Below are positions 1 through 5,253 of a DNA stretch of 10,459 nt, piece by piece. The stretch is from the NCBI GenBank assembly GCA_007120055.1, contig SKOL01000017.1:1-10459 (forward strand), read 5' to 3'. Under the pieces are notes generated by a model that ran no database searches, was not told the DNA's origin, and saw nothing but the letters and a program-made list of their open reading frames with translations. The position numbers and the translations under genes were made by a program. This stretch comes from Anaerobacillus sp. (GTDB lineage: Bacteria > Bacillota > Bacilli > Bacillales_H > Anaerobacillaceae). How positions within the stretch are numbered: the stretch's first letter is position 1; every line of letters starts with the position of its first letter.

Positions 1-300
1 AACTGCTTACAGCCTTTAAAAAGATCTACTGTTGATACGATTATTTTAGGATGCACTCATTATCCACTATTAATGAATGTGATCCAAGAGGTAATGGGAG
101 AGATGATTGAAGTAATTTCTTCAGGTGATGAAACTGCAAGGGAAGTAAGTGCGCTTCTTTATCATAATGAGCTTCTTTATACAGGAAACCGTCATCCTAA
201 TCACACATTCTATACTACAGGTGAAGAGATTCGTTTTAAACAAATTGCTGAAGAGTGGTTAAAGCAAAATGTATTAGTAGCTACTATATTTTTAACGTAA
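1..300 (+). CDS. murI: Glutamate racemase, C-terminal part (5' end outside window)
   Basis: Glutamate racemase interconverts L- and D-glutamate in the cytoplasm and supplies D-Glu for peptidoglycan. Frame 1 is open from the first base to the TAA at 298-300, giving the last 99 residues of a protein that is usually about 265-270 long. The motif LGCTHYPLL (bases 46-72) is the family signature around the second catalytic cysteine, with the adjacent His. It is followed by the usual GD-x-T segment (SSGDETA). The ATG at 73 lies inside this motif and is not a start. An intrinsic terminator begins at the stop codon, so this gene ends its transcription unit. In B. subtilis the orthologue next to gerM is called racE. 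Identification is firm; the N-terminal half and first catalytic cysteine cannot be seen. Confidence 0.93.
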   Translation, partial: NCLQPLKRSTVDTIILGCTHYPLLMNVIQEVMGEMIEVISSGDETAREVSALLYHNELLYTGNRHPNHTFYTTGEEIRFKQIAEEWLKQNVLVATIFLT

Positions 301-326
301 AAAGTCCTCTTAGAGGGCTTTTTTTG
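299..326 (+). terminator. Intrinsic terminator after glutamate racemase
   Basis: An 8-bp stem (302-309 with 313-320, one G-T pair) encloses a TTA loop and runs into a T tract (319-325). It starts at the stop codon of the racemase gene and separates it from gerM. Confidence 0.88.
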
Positions 327-372
327 TTTGTGGTGGTTAGTTGGTTAGGTGAAGAGAAATCGAAAAAGCCTG

Positions 373-402
373 GTCTAATTTTGAAAAATGCTCGTATACA
401 TA
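373..402 (+). promoter_or_regulatory. Candidate sigma-E-type promoter for gerM
   Basis: GTCTAATT (373-380) and TATACATA (395-402) are separated by 14 bases. They resemble the mother-cell sigma-E pattern (-35 near GTCATATT, -10 near CATACAAT). B. subtilis gerM is known to be expressed in sporulation, so a sigma-E promoter is expected here. No good sigma-A pair is visible in 327-433. The match is partial, so this is inference. Confidence 0.35.
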
Positions 403-433
403 ATAGTACAAACCACCTGAGGAGGGAAATTGT

Positions 434-1501
434 ATGCGAAAATTTTACAGAGCAGGAGTTCCTTTACTGTTTGCTCTATCTATCATTGCAACTGGTTGTA
501 ATTTTGGAGGAGACAAAACAATGAATGAAACGGACCCACCGCCAGTCAGTTACGTTGATGAAGGAGTTTCCTTTGATAGCACTGAAGGAGTAGAGGAAGA
601 AGTGGAAGAGTCGAGTGAAAAGATGACAACAGAAACTGTAACGCGAGAATTGTACTTAATTGATCAAAATGGACTCGTTGCTCCACAAGCGATTACGCTT
701 CCGAAAGAAGAAGGAGTGGCGAAACAAGCTGTTGAATACTTAATAAAAGATGGGCCTGTCACTCAATTATTACCGAACGGGTTTCAAGCCGTTCTTCCAC
801 CAGGTACTGAGGTGCTCGGTGTAAATGTTGCTGACGGAGTCGCTGTTGTAGATTTTTCAGAGGAATTTAAAGAGTATCATCCTGATGAGGAATTAAAAAT
901 ATTACAGGCTATTACATGGACATTAACTCAGTTTGACAGTGTTGATGAGATAAAGGTTCGTATAAATGGATATGATCAAGAGATGATGCCAGCAAATGGA
1001 ACTCCTATTGGTGACGGTTTTAGCCGATTAAACGGTATAAACATGGAAACTGATAAAGTAGTTGATTTAGTAAATAGTAAATCGGTGACATTATATTTCC
1101 TGGCTCAAAATGGACAAAATCATTATTATGTACCGGTAACGAGAAGAGTTAACTCTAGTGAAGATCAATTAACAGCTGTTGTTTCACAGCTTTTAGCAGG
1201 GCCTTCTAGCTTTTCTAACTTGTTGACAGATTTTCGCCATGGGGTAGAGCTTTTAGACGATCCTCGTTATGCCAATGGTGTTGTTACTTTAAATTTTAAT
1301 GAATCTTTATTAAACCATATTGAAGGAACGGCGATTAGTGATGAAGTATTAAATCTACTTGTATTGTCATTAACTGAGCAGCCAGGGGTTGATAAAGTTG
1401 CGATACAAGTAAATGGTGATAGTGAAGTTTTAATGGCATCTGGGGAGTTTTTATCTGAGCCTGTTTCAAGACCTTTAAAAGTAAATGCAGTAAGCTATTA
1501 A
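434..1501 (+). CDS. gerM: Sporulation/germination lipoprotein GerM
   Basis: GerM is a lipoprotein needed for normal sporulation. In B. subtilis it helps position the SpoIIQ-SpoIIIAH channel complex between mother cell and forespore (known of the family). The 355-residue product starts with a basic N-terminus, a hydrophobic stretch and a lipobox ATGC, so Cys22 is the predicted lipidated residue. An acidic, low-complexity linker (about 30-68) precedes two GerMN domains, roughly 70-205 and 215-350. Both show the repeated pattern of a strand, a helix near 'LL.GP', a strand ending in 'V.NFxE' or 'VDFSEEF', and a final 'V..V.I.VNG' strand. Length is close to the B. subtilis protein (about 366). The ATG is preceded by GGAGGG at 421-426. 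It stands alone between a terminator and a 249-base gap before rph. Confidence 0.93.
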   Translation: MRKFYRAGVPLLFALSIIATGCNFGGDKTMNETDPPPVSYVDEGVSFDSTEGVEEEVEESSEKMTTETVTRELYLIDQNGLVAPQAITLPKEEGVAKQAVEYLIKDGPVTQLLPNGFQAVLPPGTEVLGVNVADGVAVVDFSEEFKEYHPDEELKILQAITWTLTQFDSVDEIKVRINGYDQEMMPANGTPIGDGFSRLNGINMETDKVVDLVNSKSVTLYFLAQNGQNHYYVPVTRRVNSSEDQLTAVVSQLLAGPSSFSNLLTDFRHGVELLDDPRYANGVVTLNFNESLLNHIEGTAISDEVLNLLVLSLTEQPGVDKVAIQVNGDSEVLMASGEFLSEPVSRPLKVNAVSY

Positions 1502-1512
1502 AATATAGTTTT

Positions 1513-1627
1513 AAGAAGGTGTCAAAAAGCGTAGTGTATACCACCTGTTACGGACTAAATAGAGAGAAATGCCTTTATTCTCTCTATTAGTGAAGACGTA
1601 GGTATGCACAAACGCTGGCACCTTCTT
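1513..1627. repeat. Long imperfect inverted repeat (~115-base hairpin) between gerM and rph
   Basis: The segment folds almost end to end on itself. The outer arm 1513-1523 pairs with 1617-1627 (11 bp, one G-T). Then come 1529-1532 with 1612-1615, 1534-1542 with 1601-1609 (9 bp, one G-T), and 1549-1552 with 1597-1600. The tip is 1554-1568 with 1578-1591 (14 bp, one bulged A) closing a 9-base loop. No T tract follows, so it is not a standard terminator. It could be a MITE-like element, a structured 3' UTR or a processing hairpin. The G-T pairs at two places suggest selection on RNA rather than chance, but that is inference. Confidence 0.7.
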
Positions 1628-1688
1628 TCATATTCTATAGTATTTACTAAGGTGCAATTGGGAAACATACTCAAGTGGAATTTTACGT

Positions 1689-1717
1689 TTGTAGTGTAAA
1701 CTAAACATTGGTATGAT
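1689..1717 (+). promoter_or_regulatory. Probable sigma-A promoter for the rph operon
   Basis: TTGTAG (1689-1694), a 17-base spacer and TATGAT (1712-1717) lie 34 bases before the start codon of rph. The -10 matches 5 of 6 positions; the -35 is weak. Confidence 0.5.
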
Positions 1718-1750
1718 AGAAAAGAATCAATCAAAGGAGGAATTTGGATA

Positions 1751-2509
1751 ATGCGTGTTGACGGTAGAAAATTAGACGAATTAAGACCAATACATATAGA
1801 AACTCAATATATAAAACATCCAGAAGGTTCGGTATTAATAACGGTAGGAGAAACGAAAGTTATTTGTTCAGCGAGTATTGAAGATCGTGTACCGCCGTTT
1901 TTAAGAAATCAAGGTAAAGGCTGGATTACAGCAGAGTATTCAATGTTGCCAAGAGCGACAGAACAAAGAAATATTAGGGAGTCGTCAAAAGGAAAAGTCA
2001 CGGGAAGAACGATGGAAATACAACGACTTATCGGTAGAGCACTTAGATCAGTGATCGATTTAGATAAAATTGGCGAGCGAACGATTTGGATTGATTGTGA
2101 TGTAATTCAAGCGGATGGTGGAACGAGAACCGCTTCGATTACTGGTGCATTTGTAGCGTTAGTTTTAGCTGTTGAAAAATATATGGCTGAAGGCAAGATC
2201 AATAAGTTCCCGATTAAAGATTATTTAGCTGCAATTTCTGTTGGTGTTGATCCAAAATTAGGAGAAATTCTTGATTTGAATTATATTGAAGACTCAAGTG
2301 CTAACGTTGATATGAATGTCATTATGACAGGTAGTGGTCAATTTGTTGAACTTCAAGGAACTGGAGAAGAAGCCACTTTCTCTAGAGAGCAACTAAATCA
2401 ACTTTTAGATCTTGCCGAGAAAGGTGTAAATGAATTATTTCATGAACAACGAGCCGTTTTAGGTGAATTCGCTGACAAGATTAAAGTTCTTTCAAAAGAA
2501 GAAGTATAG
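1751..2509 (+). CDS. rph: Ribonuclease PH
   Basis: RNase PH is a cytoplasmic, hexameric, phosphate-dependent 3'-5' exonuclease that trims 3' ends of tRNA precursors and other RNAs. The 252-residue product has the normal family length and starts with [14 protein letters not shown]. The phosphate-binding residues are present: Arg86 in [12 protein letters not shown] and Thr125-Arg126 in [12 protein letters not shown]. The acidic metal-site region (IEDSSANVD, Glu180, Asp181, Asp187) is intact. The start is supported by AAAGGAGG at 1733-1740. The stop codon overlaps the ribosome binding site of the next gene, so rph and the pyrophosphatase gene are translationally close and probably co-transcribed. 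Confidence 0.97.
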   Translation: MRVDGRKLDELRPIHIETQYIKHPEGSVLITVGETKVICSASIEDRVPPFLRNQGKGWITAEYSMLPRATEQRNIRESSKGKVTGRTMEIQRLIGRALRSVIDLDKIGERTIWIDCDVIQADGGTRTASITGAFVALVLAVEKYMAEGKINKFPIKDYLAAISVGVDPKLGEILDLNYIEDSSANVDMNVIMTGSGQFVELQGTGEEATFSREQLNQLLDLAEKGVNELFHEQRAVLGEFADKIKVLSKEEV

Positions 2510-2520
2510 GAGGAACCATT

Positions 2521-3120
2521 TTGGAAGAAATTTTAATAGCTACGAAAAATCAAGGTAAAGCTAAAGATTTTGAACAACTGTTTGCTCCATTCAATATTCG
2601 AGTTAAAACGTTATTAGACATGGAAAATGCGATCGATGTAGAAGAGGATGGAACAACATTTCAAGAAAATGCAATTAAAAAAGCAGAAACGATTGCTCGT
2701 GAGTTCAATATTCCTACACTAGCAGATGATTCAGGATTAATTGTCGACGCTCTTGATGGTAGGCCAGGAGTTTACTCTGCTCGTTATGCGGGAATGAATA
2801 AAGATGACCAAGCAAATCTAAATAAAGTTCTTGATGAATTAAAGAATGTCCCTGAAAGCAAACGCAGCGCTCGTTTTCATTGCTCTTTAGCACTAGCGTT
2901 ACCAGGGAAAAAAACGGTTGTTGTTGACGGAACATGTGATGGTGTGATTACACAGGAGCCAATCGGTGACAATGGCTTTGGTTATGATCCGATTATGTTT
3001 ATTCCTGCTTTAGATAAAACGATGGCCCAGCTTTCGAAACAAGAAAAAAATGAAATTAGCCATCGTGCCAACGCACTTAAACATTTAAAGGAAATCTTAA
3101 CTATACGCCAAGTTTTCTAA
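2521..3120 (+). CDS. rdgB: dITP/XTP pyrophosphatase (HAM1/RdgB family)
   Basis: This enzyme hydrolyses non-canonical purine triphosphates (ITP, dITP, XTP) to the monophosphate and pyrophosphate and so keeps deaminated bases out of nucleic acids. The 199-residue product shows the family blocks in order: IATKNQGK (6-13), the ADDSGL block with Asp69-Asp70 (68-73) followed by GRPGVYSARYAG, GDNGFGYDPIMF (149-160) and the C-terminal SHRANALK (180-187). The start is TTG at 2521. AGGAGG at 2508-2513 sits 7 bases upstream, partly inside the rph stop codon, and there is no in-frame ATG close by that keeps the N-terminal motif. It lies between rph and the ysnB-like gene, as in B. subtilis, where it is called ysnA. 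Confidence 0.96.
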   Translation: MEEILIATKNQGKAKDFEQLFAPFNIRVKTLLDMENAIDVEEDGTTFQENAIKKAETIAREFNIPTLADDSGLIVDALDGRPGVYSARYAGMNKDDQANLNKVLDELKNVPESKRSARFHCSLALALPGKKTVVVDGTCDGVITQEPIGDNGFGYDPIMFIPALDKTMAQLSKQEKNEISHRANALKHLKEILTIRQVF

Positions 3121-3135
3121 AGGAGTATTTATTGT

Positions 3136-3654
3136 ATGAGAGTTTTGATCATTAGCGATAGTCATGGGTTAAAAGAAGAGCTTTTTCAAGTTTTTGATCG
3201 AAATAAACACAAAGTCGACTTAATAATTCATTGTGGCGATTCAGAACTTCCTAAACAAAGTTTTTCCGCTTACGAAAAACTACTTATTGTTGGGGGGAAC
3301 TGTGATTTTGATAAAAAATATGAGGACGAAATTTTTTATGAAAAAGATCAATTAAAAGTTTTTGTTACACATGGGCATTTACATAACGTGAAAATGTCAG
3401 CGGTAAAGCTTTCTTATCGTGCGGAAGAGCTTGGCGCTAAACTTGTATGTTTTGGGCATTCCCATATTGCGGCTGCGTTTGTAGAAAATGGAGTGTTATA
3501 CATAAATCCAGGAAGCTTTCGCCTCCCTAGAAAAAGGCTTGAACGTAGCTACGCCATCGTTGATTTTGAAAAATCACAAGAGGCTCTAGTTACTTTTTAT
3601 GACCATTTAGGTAATGAAGTAGCAGACTTGAAAGAAAACTTTAAATTAGTGTAA
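3136..3654 (+). CDS. ysnB: YfcE/YsnB-type metallophosphoesterase
   Basis: A small calcineurin-like phosphodiesterase of the YfcE/MJ0936 group; the physiological substrate is not known. The 172-residue product carries the whole metal-binding set: DSHG (Asp8, His10), CGD (Asp35), GGNCD (Asn55), THGH (His79) and GHSH (His108, His110). GKL-type membrane or signal sequences are absent, so it should be cytoplasmic. AGGAG at 3121-3125 lies 10 bases before the ATG and only 15 bases separate it from the pyrophosphatase stop, so it is the last gene of the rph operon. No standard terminator follows; the long inverted repeat starting at 3667 may serve as the 3' end. Confidence 0.93.
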   Translation: MRVLIISDSHGLKEELFQVFDRNKHKVDLIIHCGDSELPKQSFSAYEKLLIVGGNCDFDKKYEDEIFYEKDQLKVFVTHGHLHNVKMSAVKLSYRAEELGAKLVCFGHSHIAAAFVENGVLYINPGSFRLPRKRLERSYAIVDFEKSQEALVTFYDHLGNEVADLKENFKLV

Positions 3655-3666
3655 TATTAGTTTAAT

Positions 3667-3777
3667 GAATTTCATAATTAATTATTTCCGCCATTAAGAT
3701 CAATATATAGTTGCGTCAAAACCGTTCGTAAACTATATATTGCGTGATGTGGCTCATTTTTGGTAATTATGAAATTC
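3667..3777. repeat. Nested inverted repeats downstream of the rph operon
   Basis: A perfect 14-bp outer pair (3667-3680 with 3764-3777) encloses a perfect 12-bp inner pair (3701-3712 with 3731-3742), with an 18-base loop between the inner arms. The bases between the two pairs match only in patches (GCCA with TGGC). The whole unit is about 111 bases, similar in size to the hairpin at 1513-1627 but different in sequence. There is no T tract. Apart from this and the next hairpin, no gene is visible from 3655 to 3856. Confidence 0.75.
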
Positions 3778-3780
3778 ACT

Positions 3781-3848
3781 CAGTTAAAAAGCAAATGAGA
3801 TTTTCAATAAATGCAAAAGCATACTTGAGGATCTCTTTTGCTAAACTG
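3781..3848. repeat. Imperfect hairpin just upstream of the stable-RNA promoter
   Basis: CAGTT (3781-3785) pairs with 3844-3848, AGCAAA (3790-3795) with 3837-3842, and GAGAT (3797-3801) with 3831-3835. A small ATGC/GCAT hairpin (3811-3814 with 3819-3822) lies inside. It begins three bases after the previous inverted repeat and ends nine bases before a -35 box. It may insulate the RNA promoter from the upstream operon; that is inference. Confidence 0.5.
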
Positions 3849-3856
3849 AAAATTGT

Positions 3857-3885
3857 TTGACATAGAGGCGACTCTGTTATATACT
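3857..3885 (+). promoter_or_regulatory. Near-consensus sigma-A promoter for the tRNA region
   Basis: A perfect TTGACA (3857-3862), a 17-base spacer and TATACT (3880-3885, 5 of 6) make this the best promoter in the window. It points at the half-tRNA, tRNA-Gly and tRNA-Arg. The predicted start near 3892 leaves about 86 bases before the half-tRNA and about 250 before the complete tRNA-Gly. Confidence 0.8.
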
Positions 3886-3977
3886 ATTACTTGTCACTAA
3901 TTAAGTGCTTTTTATTCCTTATCAATTTAAAATTTAAAACATTAAAAATTGTACATTGTAAATTGTAAATTATAAAT

Positions 3978-4008
3978 GCGGGTGTAGTTTAGTGGTAAAA
4001 CAAGAGCC
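3978..4008 (+). pseudogene. Orphan 5' half of tRNA-Gly
   Basis: These 31 bases are identical to positions 1-32 of the complete tRNA-Gly at 4141: acceptor strand GCGGGTG, D arm and 5' strand of the anticodon stem. Identity stops inside the anticodon loop, one base before U33. With two extra upstream bases this is a perfect 33-bp direct repeat (3976-4008 and 4139-4171). No matching 3' half, T arm or CCA end follows, so it cannot make a tRNA by itself. It may be a recombination or integration scar. Confidence 0.88.
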
Positions 4009-4110
4009 ACGAGCGAAGCATCTGTGATGAGGCTACGAGTTGTCTCGACGGATACACTTCTATGAGAAACTGGTAGAGGAAGAGACATGATAAGGCCCTT
4101 GTGGCGATGG
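4009..4110 (+). other. GC-rich foldable segment fused to the tRNA-Gly half; candidate structured RNA
   Basis: This stretch is 50% G+C (51 of 102 by my count) inside an AT-rich intergenic region. It can fold: 4006-4013 pairs with 4098-4105 (GCCACGAG with CTTGTGGC, 8 bp with one G-T). Inside are a CATC/GATG hairpin and a TGTCTC/GAGACA stem carrying a 7-bp CTTCTAT/GTAGAGG hairpin. The closing stem uses the last three bases of the half-tRNA. I do not recognise it as any RNA family and see no convincing ORF. It could be a foreign DNA remnant, an intron-like relic or a functional ncRNA. Confidence 0.4.
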
Positions 4111-4140
4111 AAATTATAGATTAAAAAGTAAATTTTACAT

Positions 4141-4214
4141 GCGGGTGTAGTTTAGTGGTAAAACAAGAGCCTTCCAAGCTCTGGTCGTGAGTTCGATTCT
4201 CATCACCCGCTCCA
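4141..4214 (+). tRNA. tRNA-Gly (anticodon TCC)
   Basis: A full cloverleaf. Acceptor strands GCGGGTG (4141-4147) and CACCCGC (4204-4210) pair perfectly. The anticodon stem AGAGC/GCTCT encloses the loop CTTCCAA with anticodon TCC at 4173-4175. The T arm has GTTCGATTC. The discriminator is T4211 and CCA is encoded (4212-4214). It reads GGA/GGG glycine codons. It follows the duplicated half-tRNA and precedes tRNA-Arg by six bases. Confidence 0.97.
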
Positions 4215-4220
4215 AAAATT

Positions 4221-4297
4221 GTCCCAGTAGCTCAGCTGGATAGAGCATGGCACTTCTAATGCCAGGGTCGGGAGTTCGAATCTCTCCTGGGACGCCA
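4221..4297 (+). tRNA. tRNA-Arg (anticodon TCT)
   Basis: Acceptor strands GTCCCAG and CTGGGAC pair. The D arm GCTCAGCTGGATAGAGC is standard. The anticodon stem TGGCA/TGCCA encloses CTTCTAA with anticodon TCT, reading AGA/AGG. The T arm has GTTCGAATC, the discriminator is G4294 and CCA is encoded (4295-4297). It shares a transcript with tRNA-Gly. Confidence 0.97.
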
Positions 4298-4310
4298 TTC
4301 ATACATAATT

Positions 4311-4345
4311 AAAAAGCTTAAGCCATATGGCTTAAGCTTTTTTTT
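4311..4345. terminator. Bidirectional intrinsic terminator between tRNA-Arg and the minus-strand gene
   Basis: Fourteen perfect base pairs (4311-4324 with 4329-4342) with an ATAT loop. A T run follows on the + strand, and the A run at 4311-4315 gives a T run on the - strand. It can end both the tRNA transcript and the convergent gene whose stop codon is at 4358. Confidence 0.92.
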
Positions 4346-4357
4346 GCGCATTTTTTA

Positions 4358-4777
4358 CTAAACATTTCTGATTTTCACTTGGATAGTTATTTTGTTTAAA
4401 GCTTCATTAACATCTTTTTGTATTGTCTCTTGAGGGAACTTTAAAACTTTCCATCCGAAGCTACGTAAATACAACTCATGCTGCTTAAGTTTCAGTCGTT
4501 TCAATAACGCCACTTTGCTATGTGGATAAGTGAAAATTGCAATTTTGTACGGTTCAAGTGCCATTGGGATTGTGCAATAGCCAAATTTAATGGAAGGGCT
4601 AACGTAAACTCCCCGTTTTTGCAAACCGTCATAAATTTTCTTTTCTACCTCAGACTTACAAAGGTGCCGCAAATCATTTACAGCGATAATTCCCTTTGTC
4701 TTTTTTTGTTTAGTTCCTACATATAGCAAAGTAAAAAAAACAATTGTAAGAAAAAAATATTCTAATATTAAATTCAT
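4358..4777 (-). CDS. Membrane-anchored hypothetical protein with a degenerate nuclease-fold (DUF559/Vsr-like) domain
   Basis: I do not recognise a named gene. From the start at 4777 the product has 139 residues: one N-terminal transmembrane helix (about 3-21), a basic stretch (KQKKTKG), then a domain laid out like small DUF559/Vsr-type PD-(D/E)XK proteins. That layout is SEVEKKIYDGLQKRG, a 'IPMALEPYKIAIF' strand pair, a KRLKLKQHELYLRSFGWKVLKF helix-strand (quoted in part: LYLRSFGWKVLKF) and a final helix. At the positions where active members have the metal-binding Asp and Glu (pattern D-x-A-x-P...K-x-A-I-E) this protein has Pro71 and Phe82, so catalysis looks lost. I chose 4777 because GGTGAT sits 7 bases upstream. 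ATG 4804 would add nine residues but lacks a ribosome binding site. It is convergent with the tRNA genes and divergent from ilvE. Function unknown. Confidence 0.6.
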   Translation of the reverse strand: MNLILEYFFLTIVFFTLLYVGTKQKKTKGIIAVNDLRHLCKSEVEKKIYDGLQKRGVYVSPSIKFGYCTIPMALEPYKIAIFTYPHSKVALLKRLKLKQHELYLRSFGWKVLKFPQETIQKDVNEALNKITIQVKIRNV

Positions 4778-4815
4778 CTCCATCACCAATATCATCATTG
4801 ACATAAATTAAAAAA

Positions 4816-4842
4816 ATTATCCAACCCACAGGTAATTATCAA
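4816..4842 (-). promoter_or_regulatory. Candidate promoter for the minus-strand membrane protein gene
   Basis: On the - strand, TTGATA (4842-4837) is followed after 15 bases by GATAAT (4821-4816), or after 17 by the poorer TAATTT. The start would fall just before or inside the 4804 ATG, which also favours translation from 4777. The region is AT-rich, so a chance match is possible. Confidence 0.35.
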
Positions 4843-4898
4843 TAAATATAAAAAACTTTAAATTTTTTAAAAAATAGAGAAACATAATGGTAACAACA

Positions 4899-4913
4899 TT
4901 GTAAGCGTATACA
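4899..4913 (+). promoter_or_regulatory. Catabolite response element (cre) for CcpA upstream of ilvE
   Basis: TTGTAAGCGTATACA fits every fixed position of the Bacillus cre consensus WTGNAANCGNWNNCW. Its centre (4906) is about 88 bases before the inferred ilvE transcription start near 4994. CcpA is known to activate the B. subtilis ilv-leu operon from a cre at a comparable distance upstream, so activation rather than repression is the likely role. The site lies about 120 bases upstream of the divergent minus-strand gene and could also act there. Confidence 0.72.
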
Positions 4914-4931
4914 AAAAGAGAGATTGTTCTA

Positions 4932-4946
4932 AATTATCTAATTATT
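4932..4946. promoter_or_regulatory. Candidate CodY box upstream of the ilvE promoter
   Basis: AATTATCTAATTATT matches the CodY consensus AATTTTCWGAAAATT at 11 of 15 positions. It lies between the cre and the -35 box. CodY is the known repressor of ilv genes in Bacillus when branched-chain amino acids are plentiful. The AT-rich background makes such matches common, so confidence is low. Confidence 0.33.
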
Positions 4947-4958
4947 TTAAAAAAGTGG

Positions 4959-4987
4959 TTGACCAGTGAGGTAAAACGGCGTATTAT
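4959..4987 (+). promoter_or_regulatory. Sigma-A promoter for ilvE-ilvD
   Basis: TTGACC (4959-4964, 5 of 6), a 17-base spacer and TATTAT (4982-4987, 5 of 6). Transcription would start near 4994, leaving a leader of about 260 bases before ilvE. Confidence 0.7.
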
Positions 4988-5066
4988 AATCCTCAAATAC
5001 AAAAAACAACGACTTAAATAAAGAGTATTTTTGTTAAATAATCACACTCAACCAGTGAATGTAAAT

Positions 5067-5106
5067 AATTGAATTTTTATATTTATAAAAAACTAAAAAT
5101 TCAATT
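5067..5106. repeat. AT-rich perfect inverted repeat in the ilvE leader
   Basis: AATTGAATTTTTA (5067-5079) and its exact complement (5094-5106) flank a 14-base spacer. A second small hairpin (5112-5118 with 5122-5128) follows directly. No T tract follows, so termination is unlikely. It may be an operator or an RNA stability element in the ilvE leader. Nothing else is recognisable from 5129 to 5253 except the ilvE ribosome binding site. Confidence 0.55.
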
Positions 5107-5253
5107 TATTATTGAAGGTAGCTTTCAAGATGAGTATTGGGGTAAATTTTTCCTTCAGTAGATTAGAGCTAAAGAAACATTTATTAACATATTAAATTAT
5201 ATTAACACTATCTTTATATATTTTTTGCATTAACAATAGAGAGGAGTGAAAAG

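Noticed and set aside
255..524. Open frame overlapping the racemase end, the terminator and the start of gerM
   Set aside because: It reads through a clear terminator and overlaps the GerM signal peptide in another frame.
3896..3917. Weak hairpin CACT/AGTG followed by CTTTTT just after the stable-RNA promoter
   Set aside because: Only four base pairs and a short T run; unlikely to terminate transcription before the tRNA genes.
4009..4140. Group I intron in the tRNA-Gly anticodon loop
   Set aside because: The 5' exon is repeated in full before the 3' exon, the break is not after a U, and I see no group I core helices; the segment is also very short.
5130..5195. Possible 21-codon leader peptide (ATG at 5130) with four leucines upstream of ilvE
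   Set aside because: The ribosome binding site is weak, the leucine codons are not clustered, and no terminator follows to support attenuation.
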